Source: Faecalibacterium sp. UBA1771
Lineage (GTDB): Bacteria > Bacillota > Clostridia > Oscillospirales > Ruminococcaceae
NCBI GenBank assembly: GCA_002315315.1
Contig: DCGT01000018.1
Location: 6,022-20,370, forward strand
Reading direction: 5' to 3'
DNA: 14,349 nucleotides
Positions 1 through 7,700 of the stretch are shown in pieces; position 1 is the stretch's first letter; every line of letters starts with the position of its first letter. The notes under the pieces are model-generated. The model was not told where the DNA came from. It made no database searches and saw only the letters and a program-made list of their open reading frames with translations. A program made the translations under genes and the position numbers.

Positions 1-959
1 GAATAGCGATGTACCCCGTCTCTGCGCGTCAGCGCAAGCCAGTTGCCGTATGTGTTCTTTAGCTTTGAGCTCTGCGTGCGGTACTGCTCGTTGATAACTC
101 TGCCGAGCGTCGTTCTGTCAATGCGCTTGCCCTGCACATTGACGGTGAGCATTCCGTGATAAATCGACATTAAAAAGCTGTCGAGCACCGCGGCGATAAT
201 CTTTGATTCCCAGTTGTTCCCGCCCGTAAAGCCGAAGATAAAAACGTCGGTTCCCGTCTCTGTTCGCTTGTTGAGCGCTTCAAGCTCGGGTATGCTCTCG
301 ACCGGCATATTCCCCTCGCTGTCGCCGTAATACCCCACGCCGCTCGTGATGTCGGAATCGCCGTTGCGGAAGGACAAAAGGCGCGAAACACCCTGACTTG
401 CCCGTTCCCCCGCGGTGTTGAGTGTTCGGTAGAAAACCGCACGGTAGAATGAGTTGGCGAACGGCGCGCTCTTGCCTATTCCGAATGCGCCCGCCCTGTC
501 GCCGTCGCGCGCGGCGGCGCCGTCAAGCCTTATAAGGGAGTTCCACCCGTCAAAGGAGATGCCGGCGAAATCGTCCAGTCCCGCATAAGGCTCGGCAAGT
601 CCCGTTGTATTTCTGTCGCCGATTCTAAGCACATAGCCCTTTTTCATACCCGCCTTGGTAATGGCGTTGTCGATGAATTCCAGCGCCTTACTGCTTGACG
701 ACGTTTCCCAAAACTCCCTGCACTTCATCAGCACATTGCGGTATTCGGCGATACCGGGTATCGCGGAACGCTCGACCTCATACCGCTCAAAGTCGACCGT
801 GACCTGCGGGCTCTCCTCGTTTCTCGCCGCATCGAGAGAATTCTGGCATATTTCACGAGCCAGCGAGCCAATCTCGTCGCTTTTGAAATTCTCTATGCCC
901 GCGTCGGCTATTCCCTTTACCTGTCCCCCCTGATTCCCGGGGAAATTCCAGTTTATCAT
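1..959 (-). CDS. GHKL-fold ATPase, N-terminal 319 residues (gene runs off the window)
   Basis: Reading from 959 toward 1 gives an uninterrupted frame of 319 codons with no stop, so the 3' part lies outside the window. The start ATG (959-957) is preceded by GGAGG (969-965) with a 5-nt spacer. The ATP-binding signatures of the GHKL superfamily (gyrase B, HSP90, histidine kinases, MutL, MORC) are visible in order. The N box is E36-I-C-Q-N40-S-L-D43-A44, the G1 box is D114-R-N-T-T-G119-L and the G2 box is G156-A-F-G-I-G-K162. The kinase H box and transmembrane segments are absent, which argues against a sensor kinase. The N box with the GAFGIGK lid resembles stand-alone MORC/MutL-like ATPases, several of which sit in restriction or phage-defence loci; that role here is inference only. 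The transducer and C-terminal domains that would decide function are not in the window. It has its own promoter and no visible operon partner upstream. Confidence 0.83.
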   Translation of the reverse strand, partial: MINWNFPGNQGGQVKGIADAGIENFKSDEIGSLAREICQNSLDAARNEESPQVTVDFERYEVERSAIPGIAEYRNVLMKCREFWETSSSSKALEFIDNAITKAGMKKGYVLRIGDRNTTGLAEPYAGLDDFAGISFDGWNSLIRLDGAAARDGDRAGAFGIGKSAPFANSFYRAVFYRTLNTAGERASQGVSRLLSFRNGDSDITSGVGYYGDSEGNMPVESIPELEALNKRTETGTDVFIFGFTGGNNWESKIIAAVLDSFLMSIYHGMLTVNVQGKRIDRTTLGRVINEQYRTQSSKLKNTYGNWLALTRRDGVHRY

Positions 960-1013
960 AACGACCTCCGTTTAACACCCGAATTAAACCTGCAATAATT
1001 AATGTTATTATAT

Positions 1014-1042
1014 ATTATATCATTTCGGCAAAATATTAACAA
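1014..1042 (-). promoter_or_regulatory. Promoter of the GHKL ATPase gene
   Basis: On the minus strand TTGTTA (1042-1037) and TATAAT (1019-1014) are separated by 17 bp, a good sigma-A type match. Transcription would start near 1007, giving a leader of about 50 nt before the ATG at 959. Confidence 0.7.
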
Positions 1043-1210
1043 CACGACATTTTATCCCGCCGATATTCTTTTTATCCTGCTACGGTTCCTCAAAACCCAT
1101 TATACCACGGCAGCCGCGAGCCGTCCTGCGGCGCAGATAGGATACTGCCGACAGGGGTAAAATACCTGCCCGGCTTGCCGTGATACGTCACACCGGAATT
1201 TTCGGGACAT
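1043..1210. other. Intergenic stretch with no confident gene
   Basis: This spacer between the transporter terminator and the ATPase promoter contains GC-rich short inverted repeats around 1107-1135 (GCCGC/GCGGC and ACGGC/GCCGT arms). On the minus strand one frame stays open from the terminator region to a TGA at 1092-1090 with protein-like composition (for example TYHGKPGRYF), but it has no start codon or ribosome binding site. It may be a gene remnant or a dispersed repeat; nothing firmer can be said. Confidence 0.3.
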
Positions 1211-1246
1211 ATAAAAACAGCAGAGACGGAAGCCTCCGTCCCTGCT
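1211..1246 (-). terminator. Rho-independent terminator of the choline operon
   Basis: On the minus strand a 12-bp stem (AGCAG-GGACGGA paired with TCCGTC-TCTGCT, one mismatch) with a 4-nt loop spans 1246-1219. It is followed by a T run (complement of 1216-1212). It lies about 75 bp after the stop codon of the BCCT transporter. Confidence 0.8.
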
Positions 1247-1321
1247 TATTTATTCTTCTTTCGGCTTAATCTGCGCGTTCGTGGAAACCGTATACGGCAT
1301 CCCCGACAATTTATACGTTTG

Positions 1322-2854
1322 TTATTGCCCGTCGGTATCGCTTGGCGCGGACCTGTCGCCGCCGAGGTACGCCTTTGCGTCCTTGATGAAGCTTGCGATT
1401 ATCAGAACTATCACCAGACCTATCGGGAACGCGGCGATAATCGAAACGGTTTGCAGGTTGTTCATGCTACCGTCCGAGAAAATCAGCGCAATCGGCAGCA
1501 TTATGAGGAACAGCGCCCAAAACAAACGCATTTTCTTCGGGCTTGCCTCCATACCGGTCGTTTCGCGGTAGGAATACTGACACGCGACCAGCGTTATACT
1601 GTCAAAGCTCGACGCGTAGAAGGCGACCATCGACAATATTATCAGCACGAGCACGACGGGGTAAAGCGGTATCGTCTTAATGATTTCGATGACAGTGCCG
1701 TATATATCGCCCGTTTCGGCAAAAATCGCGAGTGCGTCGACCTTGCCGGTGAGCTGTGCTCCGATGCCGTAGTTGCCCAGCACGATGAAGGAAACTATGG
1801 TGGACAGCACGCCGAAAATATAGCTGCCCATTATAACCTGCCGCACCGTCCTGCCGCGGCTGACTCCGCCCATAAAGAACGGCGCCGCCACGCACCATAC
1901 CAGCCAGTACGCCCAATAGAATATCGTCCAGTTCTGCGGGAAGGATGAGGTGCGCAGAGCGTCCGTCCACGTGCTCATTCCTATGAAATTCTGTACCGCA
2001 TTGCCGACGGCGGTCAGTCCCGATTCGATGATAAACCGCGTTTCACCGCCCGCGAACAGCACATAGACGAGCAGTGCGCCGAACAGATACATACAGATAT
2101 TGGAAAGACGTTCGACGCCCTTTAAACCGTTCATAACCGACACGGTATAGGTGCCGCAGACGGCTACGAGTATCACGACCGACAGCAGGTCGGAAACGTT
2201 GCCGCCGAACAGCGCGGTGACGCAGTTTGCAAGCAGGGGAGTCGCGACCGAAAAGGTGGTCGCGGTGCCGGCTATCAGCGCAAAGACGGCGAGCACGTCG
2301 ACGATTTTGCCGGGAAGCCGGTCGGTATATTTTCCCAAAATCGGTCGGCACGCCTCGGAGTATTTCTGCTTAGTTCTGCCGCGCACGAACAGCATAAAGC
2401 CGAAGGCGGCGGCAAGCACGGCATAAAAGCTCCACGGAATCGGTCCCCAATGGAACAGCGAATAGGCGTTTGCCCATTCCTCGACACCCATTTCGATTAT
2501 GTGCGGCTCCTGCGCGTAATAAATCCATTCGCAGAGCGAATAGAAAAGAATGTCGGCGGCAAGACCGCAGGTGAAAACCATCGCGCCCCATGTCCAGAAG
2601 CCGTATTGAGGCTTTTCGCCCGGCTCACCGAGCACGATGCTGCCTATCGGAGAGTAGGCGAGATAGAGCGAAATGATGAGTATTCCGAGTCCGACGATAA
2701 GATAATAGCTGCCGAAGGTATCTCCGAGGAAGCCTCGTATTGCGCTCAGCGTGTCGGTCGAGCCGTCGGGGAAAATCAGAAAGACGGCGCAGAGCGCGGC
2801 AATTATCGTGAACGGTATTATCGTGGTTGCGGGGTCTGTTTTTCTTTTTTTCAC
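1322..2854 (-). CDS. BCCT-family (betaine/carnitine/choline) transporter, probably a choline importer
   Basis: The product is 510 residues, a normal length for a BCCT carrier, with about 12 hydrophobic helices and a short hydrophilic tail on each side. Family landmarks are clear: KPQYGFWTWG (81-90), AYSLFHWGP (130-138), GTATTFSVATPL (196-207), the substrate-site helix W309-TIFYWAYW317, the conserved SRGRT (332-336) and the closing IKDAK (490-494). By alignment from memory with E. coli CaiT, the tryptophan-box positions read W309, Y316, W317 and W320. The CaiT residues R262 and M331, which replace sodium there, appear as C254 and A324. This fits a cation-coupled importer rather than a CaiT-like exchanger, which is an inference. 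The start codon is GTG (2854-2852), overlapping the TGA of the upstream kinase-regulator (2853-2851), with GAGGAG 11 nt upstream, so translation is probably coupled. Choline is the likeliest substrate because the operon partner is a choline-kinase-like protein; betaine or carnitine cannot be excluded. Confidence 0.9.
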   Translation of the reverse strand: MKKRKTDPATTIIPFTIIAALCAVFLIFPDGSTDTLSAIRGFLGDTFGSYYLIVGLGILIISLYLAYSPIGSIVLGEPGEKPQYGFWTWGAMVFTCGLAADILFYSLCEWIYYAQEPHIIEMGVEEWANAYSLFHWGPIPWSFYAVLAAAFGFMLFVRGRTKQKYSEACRPILGKYTDRLPGKIVDVLAVFALIAGTATTFSVATPLLANCVTALFGGNVSDLLSVVILVAVCGTYTVSVMNGLKGVERLSNICMYLFGALLVYVLFAGGETRFIIESGLTAVGNAVQNFIGMSTWTDALRTSSFPQNWTIFYWAYWLVWCVAAPFFMGGVSRGRTVRQVIMGSYIFGVLSTIVSFIVLGNYGIGAQLTGKVDALAIFAETGDIYGTVIEIIKTIPLYPVVLVLIILSMVAFYASSFDSITLVACQYSYRETTGMEASPKKMRLFWALFLIMLPIALIFSDGSMNNLQTVSIIAAFPIGLVIVLIIASFIKDAKAYLGGDRSAPSDTDGQ

Positions 2855-4416
2855 AGCTTTTTCATCTCCTCTGCGGCTATTTCGTAATATTGCTCGGCGT
2901 AGCGGTACTGATACTCGGCATAGTCACCGAACTCAACGCCGAGCGTGCGCTTGTACTCTGACCAGTTGGACCATAAAAGTCCGCAGGCGGCGATATAGCA
3001 GTAAATCTTAATCCTTGCGGCAGGCTCGCAGCTGCCGAGGAAGTAGACATCAATCAGCTTGTCGATGTGCTCGCGGTCATAAAGACTGTACAAGCAGAAC
3101 ATCGCCACGTCGACGTGCGGGTCCTGCATTCCGGAATATTCCCAGTCGGTGAGCTGAAGCTGCTCCTCACCGTTGACGGGGTGGAAAAGGAAGTTGTCCG
3201 GCACGGCGTCGATATGCGTCAGGCAATATTCGCACTTGTATTTGTCGATAAACGGCTTGAGCGACATTATCCTCGCCTTGACCTCGGCATAGTTCCCGTG
3301 CTCCGACGGCTGACCGTTCCACAGCGATTCGTAGTATTCGATGTTGTCGAATATCTCAAAGCTATGCGCGACCCGTAACCTTATACCGTGGAAGCGGCGC
3401 AGAAGCACCATACATTTTTCGATATCGGCGTCGTCGTAGGGGTCGCAGGTGCGCACGCCGTCCAGAAACCGCGTGACCTTCAGACCGTTTTTCGGATTCA
3501 GATAGACCACGTCATCGCAAAGACCCGTGCCGGCAATGGCGCGGTAAACCGTTTCCTCCTGCTCGCGGTTGATGAGGTTGACGGTGCCCTCGCCGGGGAT
3601 TCGCAGAATATACCTGCTCCCCTTGCAGGAAAAGAGATAGGAATGGTTCGTCATACCCTTTTCCATCGTCACGAAATCGGTTATATCTCCGAGCCGCGCG
3701 CCGAGAATATCGGCAACGATGCTTATCTCGCGCAGATGCACGGCGGTGTTTATCTGCTCCTGAATCAGATAGAGCGTATTCTGCGTCCTGCCCATTGTGA
3801 AAAGCTGCTGAACGGCAATTCGCGAGCCGGCAGGTCCGGAATAGACGATTATGTCGCCCGCGCGAAGCACAAAGTACGGACCGGGCGAAACGTTGATGCT
3901 CTGACCGCGCTTGACGGCTACCACCGTACGGCCGGTACATTGCCAAAAGCGCAGGTCGCCGATTGTCATATTCACCTTATCCGACGTCTCCGGCACCGTC
4001 ATCTCATACATCGGAATCGAGCGGTCGGCGGGCATAGGCACCGACGCAGACGAAATTATGCTCTCGCTCAGCTCCATAATTCTTTTGCCCAAATCGTTGT
4101 AGTCGGAGAACATAGAGCGCAGACGGTCACGCAGACCGACCTGCTCCTCGCGTATTTTTATCGTTTCGAGGTACCTTTTCGCCGCCTCTGCCGACAGCAC
4201 GACCGTACCGCTGTTCTCCTTGATGTTTACCGCGCCCATGTCGCTCAGCAGGTTCTCCGCCTTGCGGACCGTCTCCTGCGATACCCCGTATGCCGATGAA
4301 AGCGTCGATTTGCCGGGAATCCTGCGGTCAAGCTTGTATTCCGACGCCACTATCTTGGCGGCAATGTCGGCGGCCACCCGCATATACTGAGGTAATAAAT
4401 CTGTATTCTTTTCCAT
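2851..4416 (-). CDS. GntR-type regulator fused to TrkA-C-like domain and LicA-type choline kinase
   Basis: The 521-residue protein has three recognisable parts. Residues 7-75 form a GntR winged helix, with recognition region STLSSAYGVSQETVRKA (37-53) and wing ENSGTVV (67-73). Residues 139-200 resemble a TrkA-C/RCK-C ligand-binding domain, with TGRTVVAVKRG (161-171), P180-Y and AGDIIVYSG (186-194). Residues 245-521 form a choline/ethanolamine-kinase-like phosphotransferase of the LicA type. The phosphotransferase carries GMTNHSY (254-260), YILRIPGEGT (269-278), LINREQE (281-287), the catalytic Brenner motif H401-x-D403-x4-N408 and the metal-binding D424-W-E-Y. Both catalytic motifs are intact, so an active kinase is expected, phosphorylating choline or a similar alcohol with ATP. 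The start ATG has AAGGAG (4428-4423) 6 nt upstream. It is first in an operon with the BCCT transporter. The protein may sense choline or phosphocholine and control its own promoter. An aminoglycoside-phosphotransferase-like role on another substrate is the main alternative. Confidence 0.87.
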   Translation of the reverse strand: MEKNTDLLPQYMRVAADIAAKIVASEYKLDRRIPGKSTLSSAYGVSQETVRKAENLLSDMGAVNIKENSGTVVLSAEAAKRYLETIKIREEQVGLRDRLRSMFSDYNDLGKRIMELSESIISSASVPMPADRSIPMYEMTVPETSDKVNMTIGDLRFWQCTGRTVVAVKRGQSINVSPGPYFVLRAGDIIVYSGPAGSRIAVQQLFTMGRTQNTLYLIQEQINTAVHLREISIVADILGARLGDITDFVTMEKGMTNHSYLFSCKGSRYILRIPGEGTVNLINREQEETVYRAIAGTGLCDDVVYLNPKNGLKVTRFLDGVRTCDPYDDADIEKCMVLLRRFHGIRLRVAHSFEIFDNIEYYESLWNGQPSEHGNYAEVKARIMSLKPFIDKYKCEYCLTHIDAVPDNFLFHPVNGEEQLQLTDWEYSGMQDPHVDVAMFCLYSLYDREHIDKLIDVYFLGSCEPAARIKIYCYIAACGLLWSNWSEYKRTLGVEFGDYAEYQYRYAEQYYEIAAEEMKKL

Positions 4417-4486
4417 CCTTCTCTCCTTTCCGGTGTGGTGAGATTGCTTTTTTATAACAATAAAATAATATTTCCCGAATAACGTG

Positions 4487-4517
4487 CCGAAAAAAGCGGT
4501 TTATCCGTTTTTGTCGG
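4487..4517 (-). repeat. Leader inverted repeat of the choline operon
   Basis: Two 13-nt arms (4487-4499 and 4505-4517) are complementary except at two positions and are separated by 5 nt. They fall just downstream of the predicted start point, so in the transcript they would form a hairpin in the 5' leader; a DNA operator is the alternative. Confidence 0.5.
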
Positions 4518-4533
4518 AATATTATTTGATATA

Positions 4534-4562
4534 ATTATATTACCGGCAATTCATATTGTCAA
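4534..4562 (-). promoter_or_regulatory. Consensus promoter of the regulator-kinase/BCCT operon
   Basis: On the minus strand TTGACA (4562-4557) and TATAAT (4539-4534) are exact consensus hexamers 17 bp apart. The predicted start point is near 4527, leaving a leader of about 110 nt. Such a strong promoter normally needs a repressor, which fits the overlapping inverted repeat. Confidence 0.88.
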
Positions 4563-4574
4563 TGATATTGCCGG
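4543..4574. promoter_or_regulatory. Candidate operator: inverted repeat over the -35 region
   Basis: CCGGCAAT (4543-4550) and ATTGCCGG (4567-4574) are perfect inverted 8-mers around a 16-bp centre that contains the -35 hexamer and part of the spacer. The placement suits a repressor that blocks RNA polymerase. The GntR-type protein encoded immediately downstream is the obvious candidate binder, by inference. Confidence 0.6.
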
Positions 4575-4734
4575 ATTTCGACAGACCCTGCCGAACAATA
4601 CAGGGAAGTCCTCCGCCGAAAGCGCAGTTTCTCTCCCTGCGTCCCGACCCGTACTGACCGGTCGGTGCAGTGCGTAATATTCCGGATTATTGCCTGTCAG
4701 CCGACCCACCGAAAAGAGGATTACGAATTAATAC
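4575..4734. other. Intergenic stretch without a gene
   Basis: No open frame with a start and ribosome binding site and no known RNA motif was seen between the operator and the terminator of the repeat-protein gene. A short GC-rich imperfect palindrome centred on GACCGGTC lies near 4660. Confidence 0.4.
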
Positions 4735-4773
4735 AAAAAATCAGCCCTGCTCGTGCAAACAGGGCTGATTTTT
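4735..4773 (-). terminator. Rho-independent terminator of the repeat-protein gene
   Basis: A perfect 11-bp stem (4739-4749 with 4760-4770, AATCAGCCCTG and its complement) with a 10-nt loop is flanked by T runs on both strands. On the minus strand it follows the stop codon at 4800 by about 30 bp and ends in six U residues. It could also terminate in the plus direction. Confidence 0.9.
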
Positions 4774-4799
4774 ATTGACCGCTATGCGGGTCGATTGTC

Positions 4800-7700
4800 T
4801 TATCTGCCGATTTCCTCGCGTTTGCGGGGGAGGTCGACGGTTGTTTCGGCTGTCGGGGCGGTGATTTCGACCGCTTCGCTCATCACGACACCGGTGTTGG
4901 GATTGGTGCGGATAACCACCGGTGCGGGTGCTGTTCTCTTGCAGACAATGCCGTAGGTGGAGTAGAGCTTGGCGTAAATCTCAATCGTTCCCTCGGTTTG
5001 GTTGAGTACGATGTATTCACCGGCGGCGTTGGGCGTTGTGCCGATTTCCTCGGGTGCTCCGCCGTTGTGGACGCGGACGACGTGGACTGTCGAGCCGGCT
5101 GCCAGCGTACTGAAATCAAAGGCGACGGTATTTTTGACAAGCGTGCCGGAATCGGTCACGGAGGACGGCGCACTGCCGTCGTGAGATTCGTTCATATAAA
5201 TATTGAGATAAACGGTCTCGTAATCGGCGCCGAACTCGGTGTCGACGAAGGCATCGGTCTTAACTATGTCGGCGTTCTGCGCCGAGGTTACGTTCTCGAT
5301 ATACATCTTCAGCTCATAGGAGTCGGAAGTATTGTAGAAGTCCTTTTTGCGCTGCTCGGCAACCTGCTGAATATCGTCGATAACGGTGGGCAGTGAGGCA
5401 GACGGCACCGCAAGCGAGCTGATTCTGCTGTTGTTCAGCAGGATATTCTGCTCGTTCATATCACCTTCGGTTATGACGATTTCCATAGTCATCGTCTTGG
5501 TCTTGCCGTCGGTGAAGGTTCTGATGGCGGTCAACTGATAAGTGCCCGGCTCCAGATTGGTAAAGCGATAGGCATAGTAAACCTTGTCAGCGGTGGTCTT
5601 GGCTGCGGTCGGCTCGCGATCGGCGATTCCGACATATTCGGTACTGCCGCCCAGCTTTTTGAGCTTGACAACCGCGCCGGCAGGACCGTCGGTGTCGCCC
5701 TTATCGCGCAGGTCGGTGTAAACATAACCCGAGACGGAGTATTTATCCGCCTGCTTCCACTGAGCATAGAGCGTCACGCTCGCACCGTTTACCGAGGTCA
5801 GATTCATAACATCGAGCTTATCGCCGAAGCTTGAGCCGGTGCCGTCGGCTTTGGTGTTCCAGCCGACGAATACTTCACCGTTCGCGCCGACAAATCCGTT
5901 CTGAGTCAGCTCTACCTTCGCATCATAGTTGACATTTACTTTGCTTTCGGTCGAGCCGGTATATTCGCCGAGATTTGCGTTAAATACGATATTGTACTTA
6001 ATCGGAGTCCAAACGGCGTACAGATTGTAGGTGCCGCCGTCGGTCGGGGTCAGATTGCTGACCGATGCCGCGTTGTCGTAGACCTTGACGCCGCCGGAGA
6101 CGGTCGCCCAGCCGGCAAAGGTGTAGCCGGTACGGGCAAGGGTGTTGGCGGTGAGGTTCTTAGCGACGTCGTAGGTAAATTCCTCGTCATTCATCGACCC
6201 GACGAGGTTGATGTCGGCGGTGTCGGCGTTGAATTTGACCTTGTAGGTGTTGGCAGTCCAAAGGGCATAAAGATTAAATGTGTCGTTGGCAGTCGAGGTC
6301 AGATTTCTGACCGACGCCTCGTTGTCATAGACCTTGCTTCCCTCTGCCGCGGTCGCCCAGCCGGCGAAGTGATAACCGGTGCGGCTATAGCTGTTGGCGG
6401 TAAGGCTCTTGGCGGTGTCGTTATAGGTGAAATCCTGATCGAACATCATGCCGGATGTGTTTGTGTCCTCGGTGTTGATGTTGAATTTCACCTTGTAGGT
6501 GTTGGCGGTCCAAACGGCGTACAAGGTATATGTTCCGCCGTTGGTCGAGGTAAGATTGCTGACCGAAGCCTCGTCATCGTAAGCCTTGCTTCCCTCTGCC
6601 GTGGTTGCCCAACCTGCGAAGGTGTAGCCGGTACGGGCAAAGGTGTTGGCGCTGAGGTTCTGAGCGGCATCGTAGGTAAAGCTCTGATTGCTCATCGATG
6701 CGCCGGTGTTGGTATCGGTCGAATTGAAGCTGAAAGCAACCTCATAGCTGTTCGCAGTCCAAACGGCATACAGATTAAAGGTGTCGTTGGCAGTCGAAGT
6801 GAGATTCGATACAGACTGACCGTCGGTGTAGACAACGGAATCGGCGGAGCTGTCGGTATCCCAACCGGAGAACTGATAGCCGGTCTTGGTGTAGGTATTG
6901 GTGCTCAGTGCCTTGGCCGTGGCGTCATAGACGAAATCCTGGTCGGTCATAGAAGTGCCGCTTCCGCCGTTGGCATTGAATTTGACCTTGTAGCTGTTCG
7001 CAGTCCAAACAGCATAAAGATTAAAGGTGTCGTCATCGGTTGAGGTGAGATTCGATACAGACTGACCGTCGGTGTAGACAACGGAATCGGCGGAGCTATC
7101 GGTATCCCAACCGGAGAACTGATATCCGGTCTTGGTGTAGGTATTGGTGCTCAGTGCCTTAGCCGTGTCGTCATAGACGAAATCCTGATTGGGCATAGCG
7201 TCACCGCTTCCGCCGTTGGCATTGAATTTGACCTCATAGCTGTTGGCAGTCCAAACAGCATAAAGATTAAAGGTGTCGTCATCGGTTGAGGTAAGATTCG
7301 ATACAGACTGACCGTCGGTGTAGACAACGGTATCGGCAGAGCTGTCGGTATCCCAACCGGCGAACTGATAGCCGGTCTTGGTGTAGGTATTGGTGCTCAG
7401 TGCCTTGGCCGTGGCGTCATAGACGAAATCCTGATTGGGCATAGCGTCACCGCTTCCGCCGTTGGCATTGAACTTGACCTCATAGCTGTTCGCCTCAAAC
7501 TCGGGCGTAAACTCTACGTTGGCGGTTATTCCGGTGTAGGAGTCGTCCGCGCTGTAAACGGTGGCGCCCGCCTTCCAGCCCGTGAAATGGTAACCGGTGC
7601 GGGTAAGGCTGCCGGTGTTGCCGAGTACGGTTGCCGTTTCGCCCGAAGCGTAATGCGCGGAATCGGTGGGAGCCGTTCCCGAATCGGTGCCGGTGGTGCT

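Noticed and set aside
1319..1948. Plus-strand open frame of 209 codons opposite the transporter
   Set aside because: It is a charged, His/Arg-rich shadow of a clear BCCT gene with no ribosome binding site.
3388..4299. Plus-strand open frame of 303 codons opposite the regulator-kinase
   Set aside because: The minus-strand gene has intact catalytic motifs, promoter and ribosome binding site. The plus frame has His/Arg-rich low-plausibility sequence and no initiation signal.
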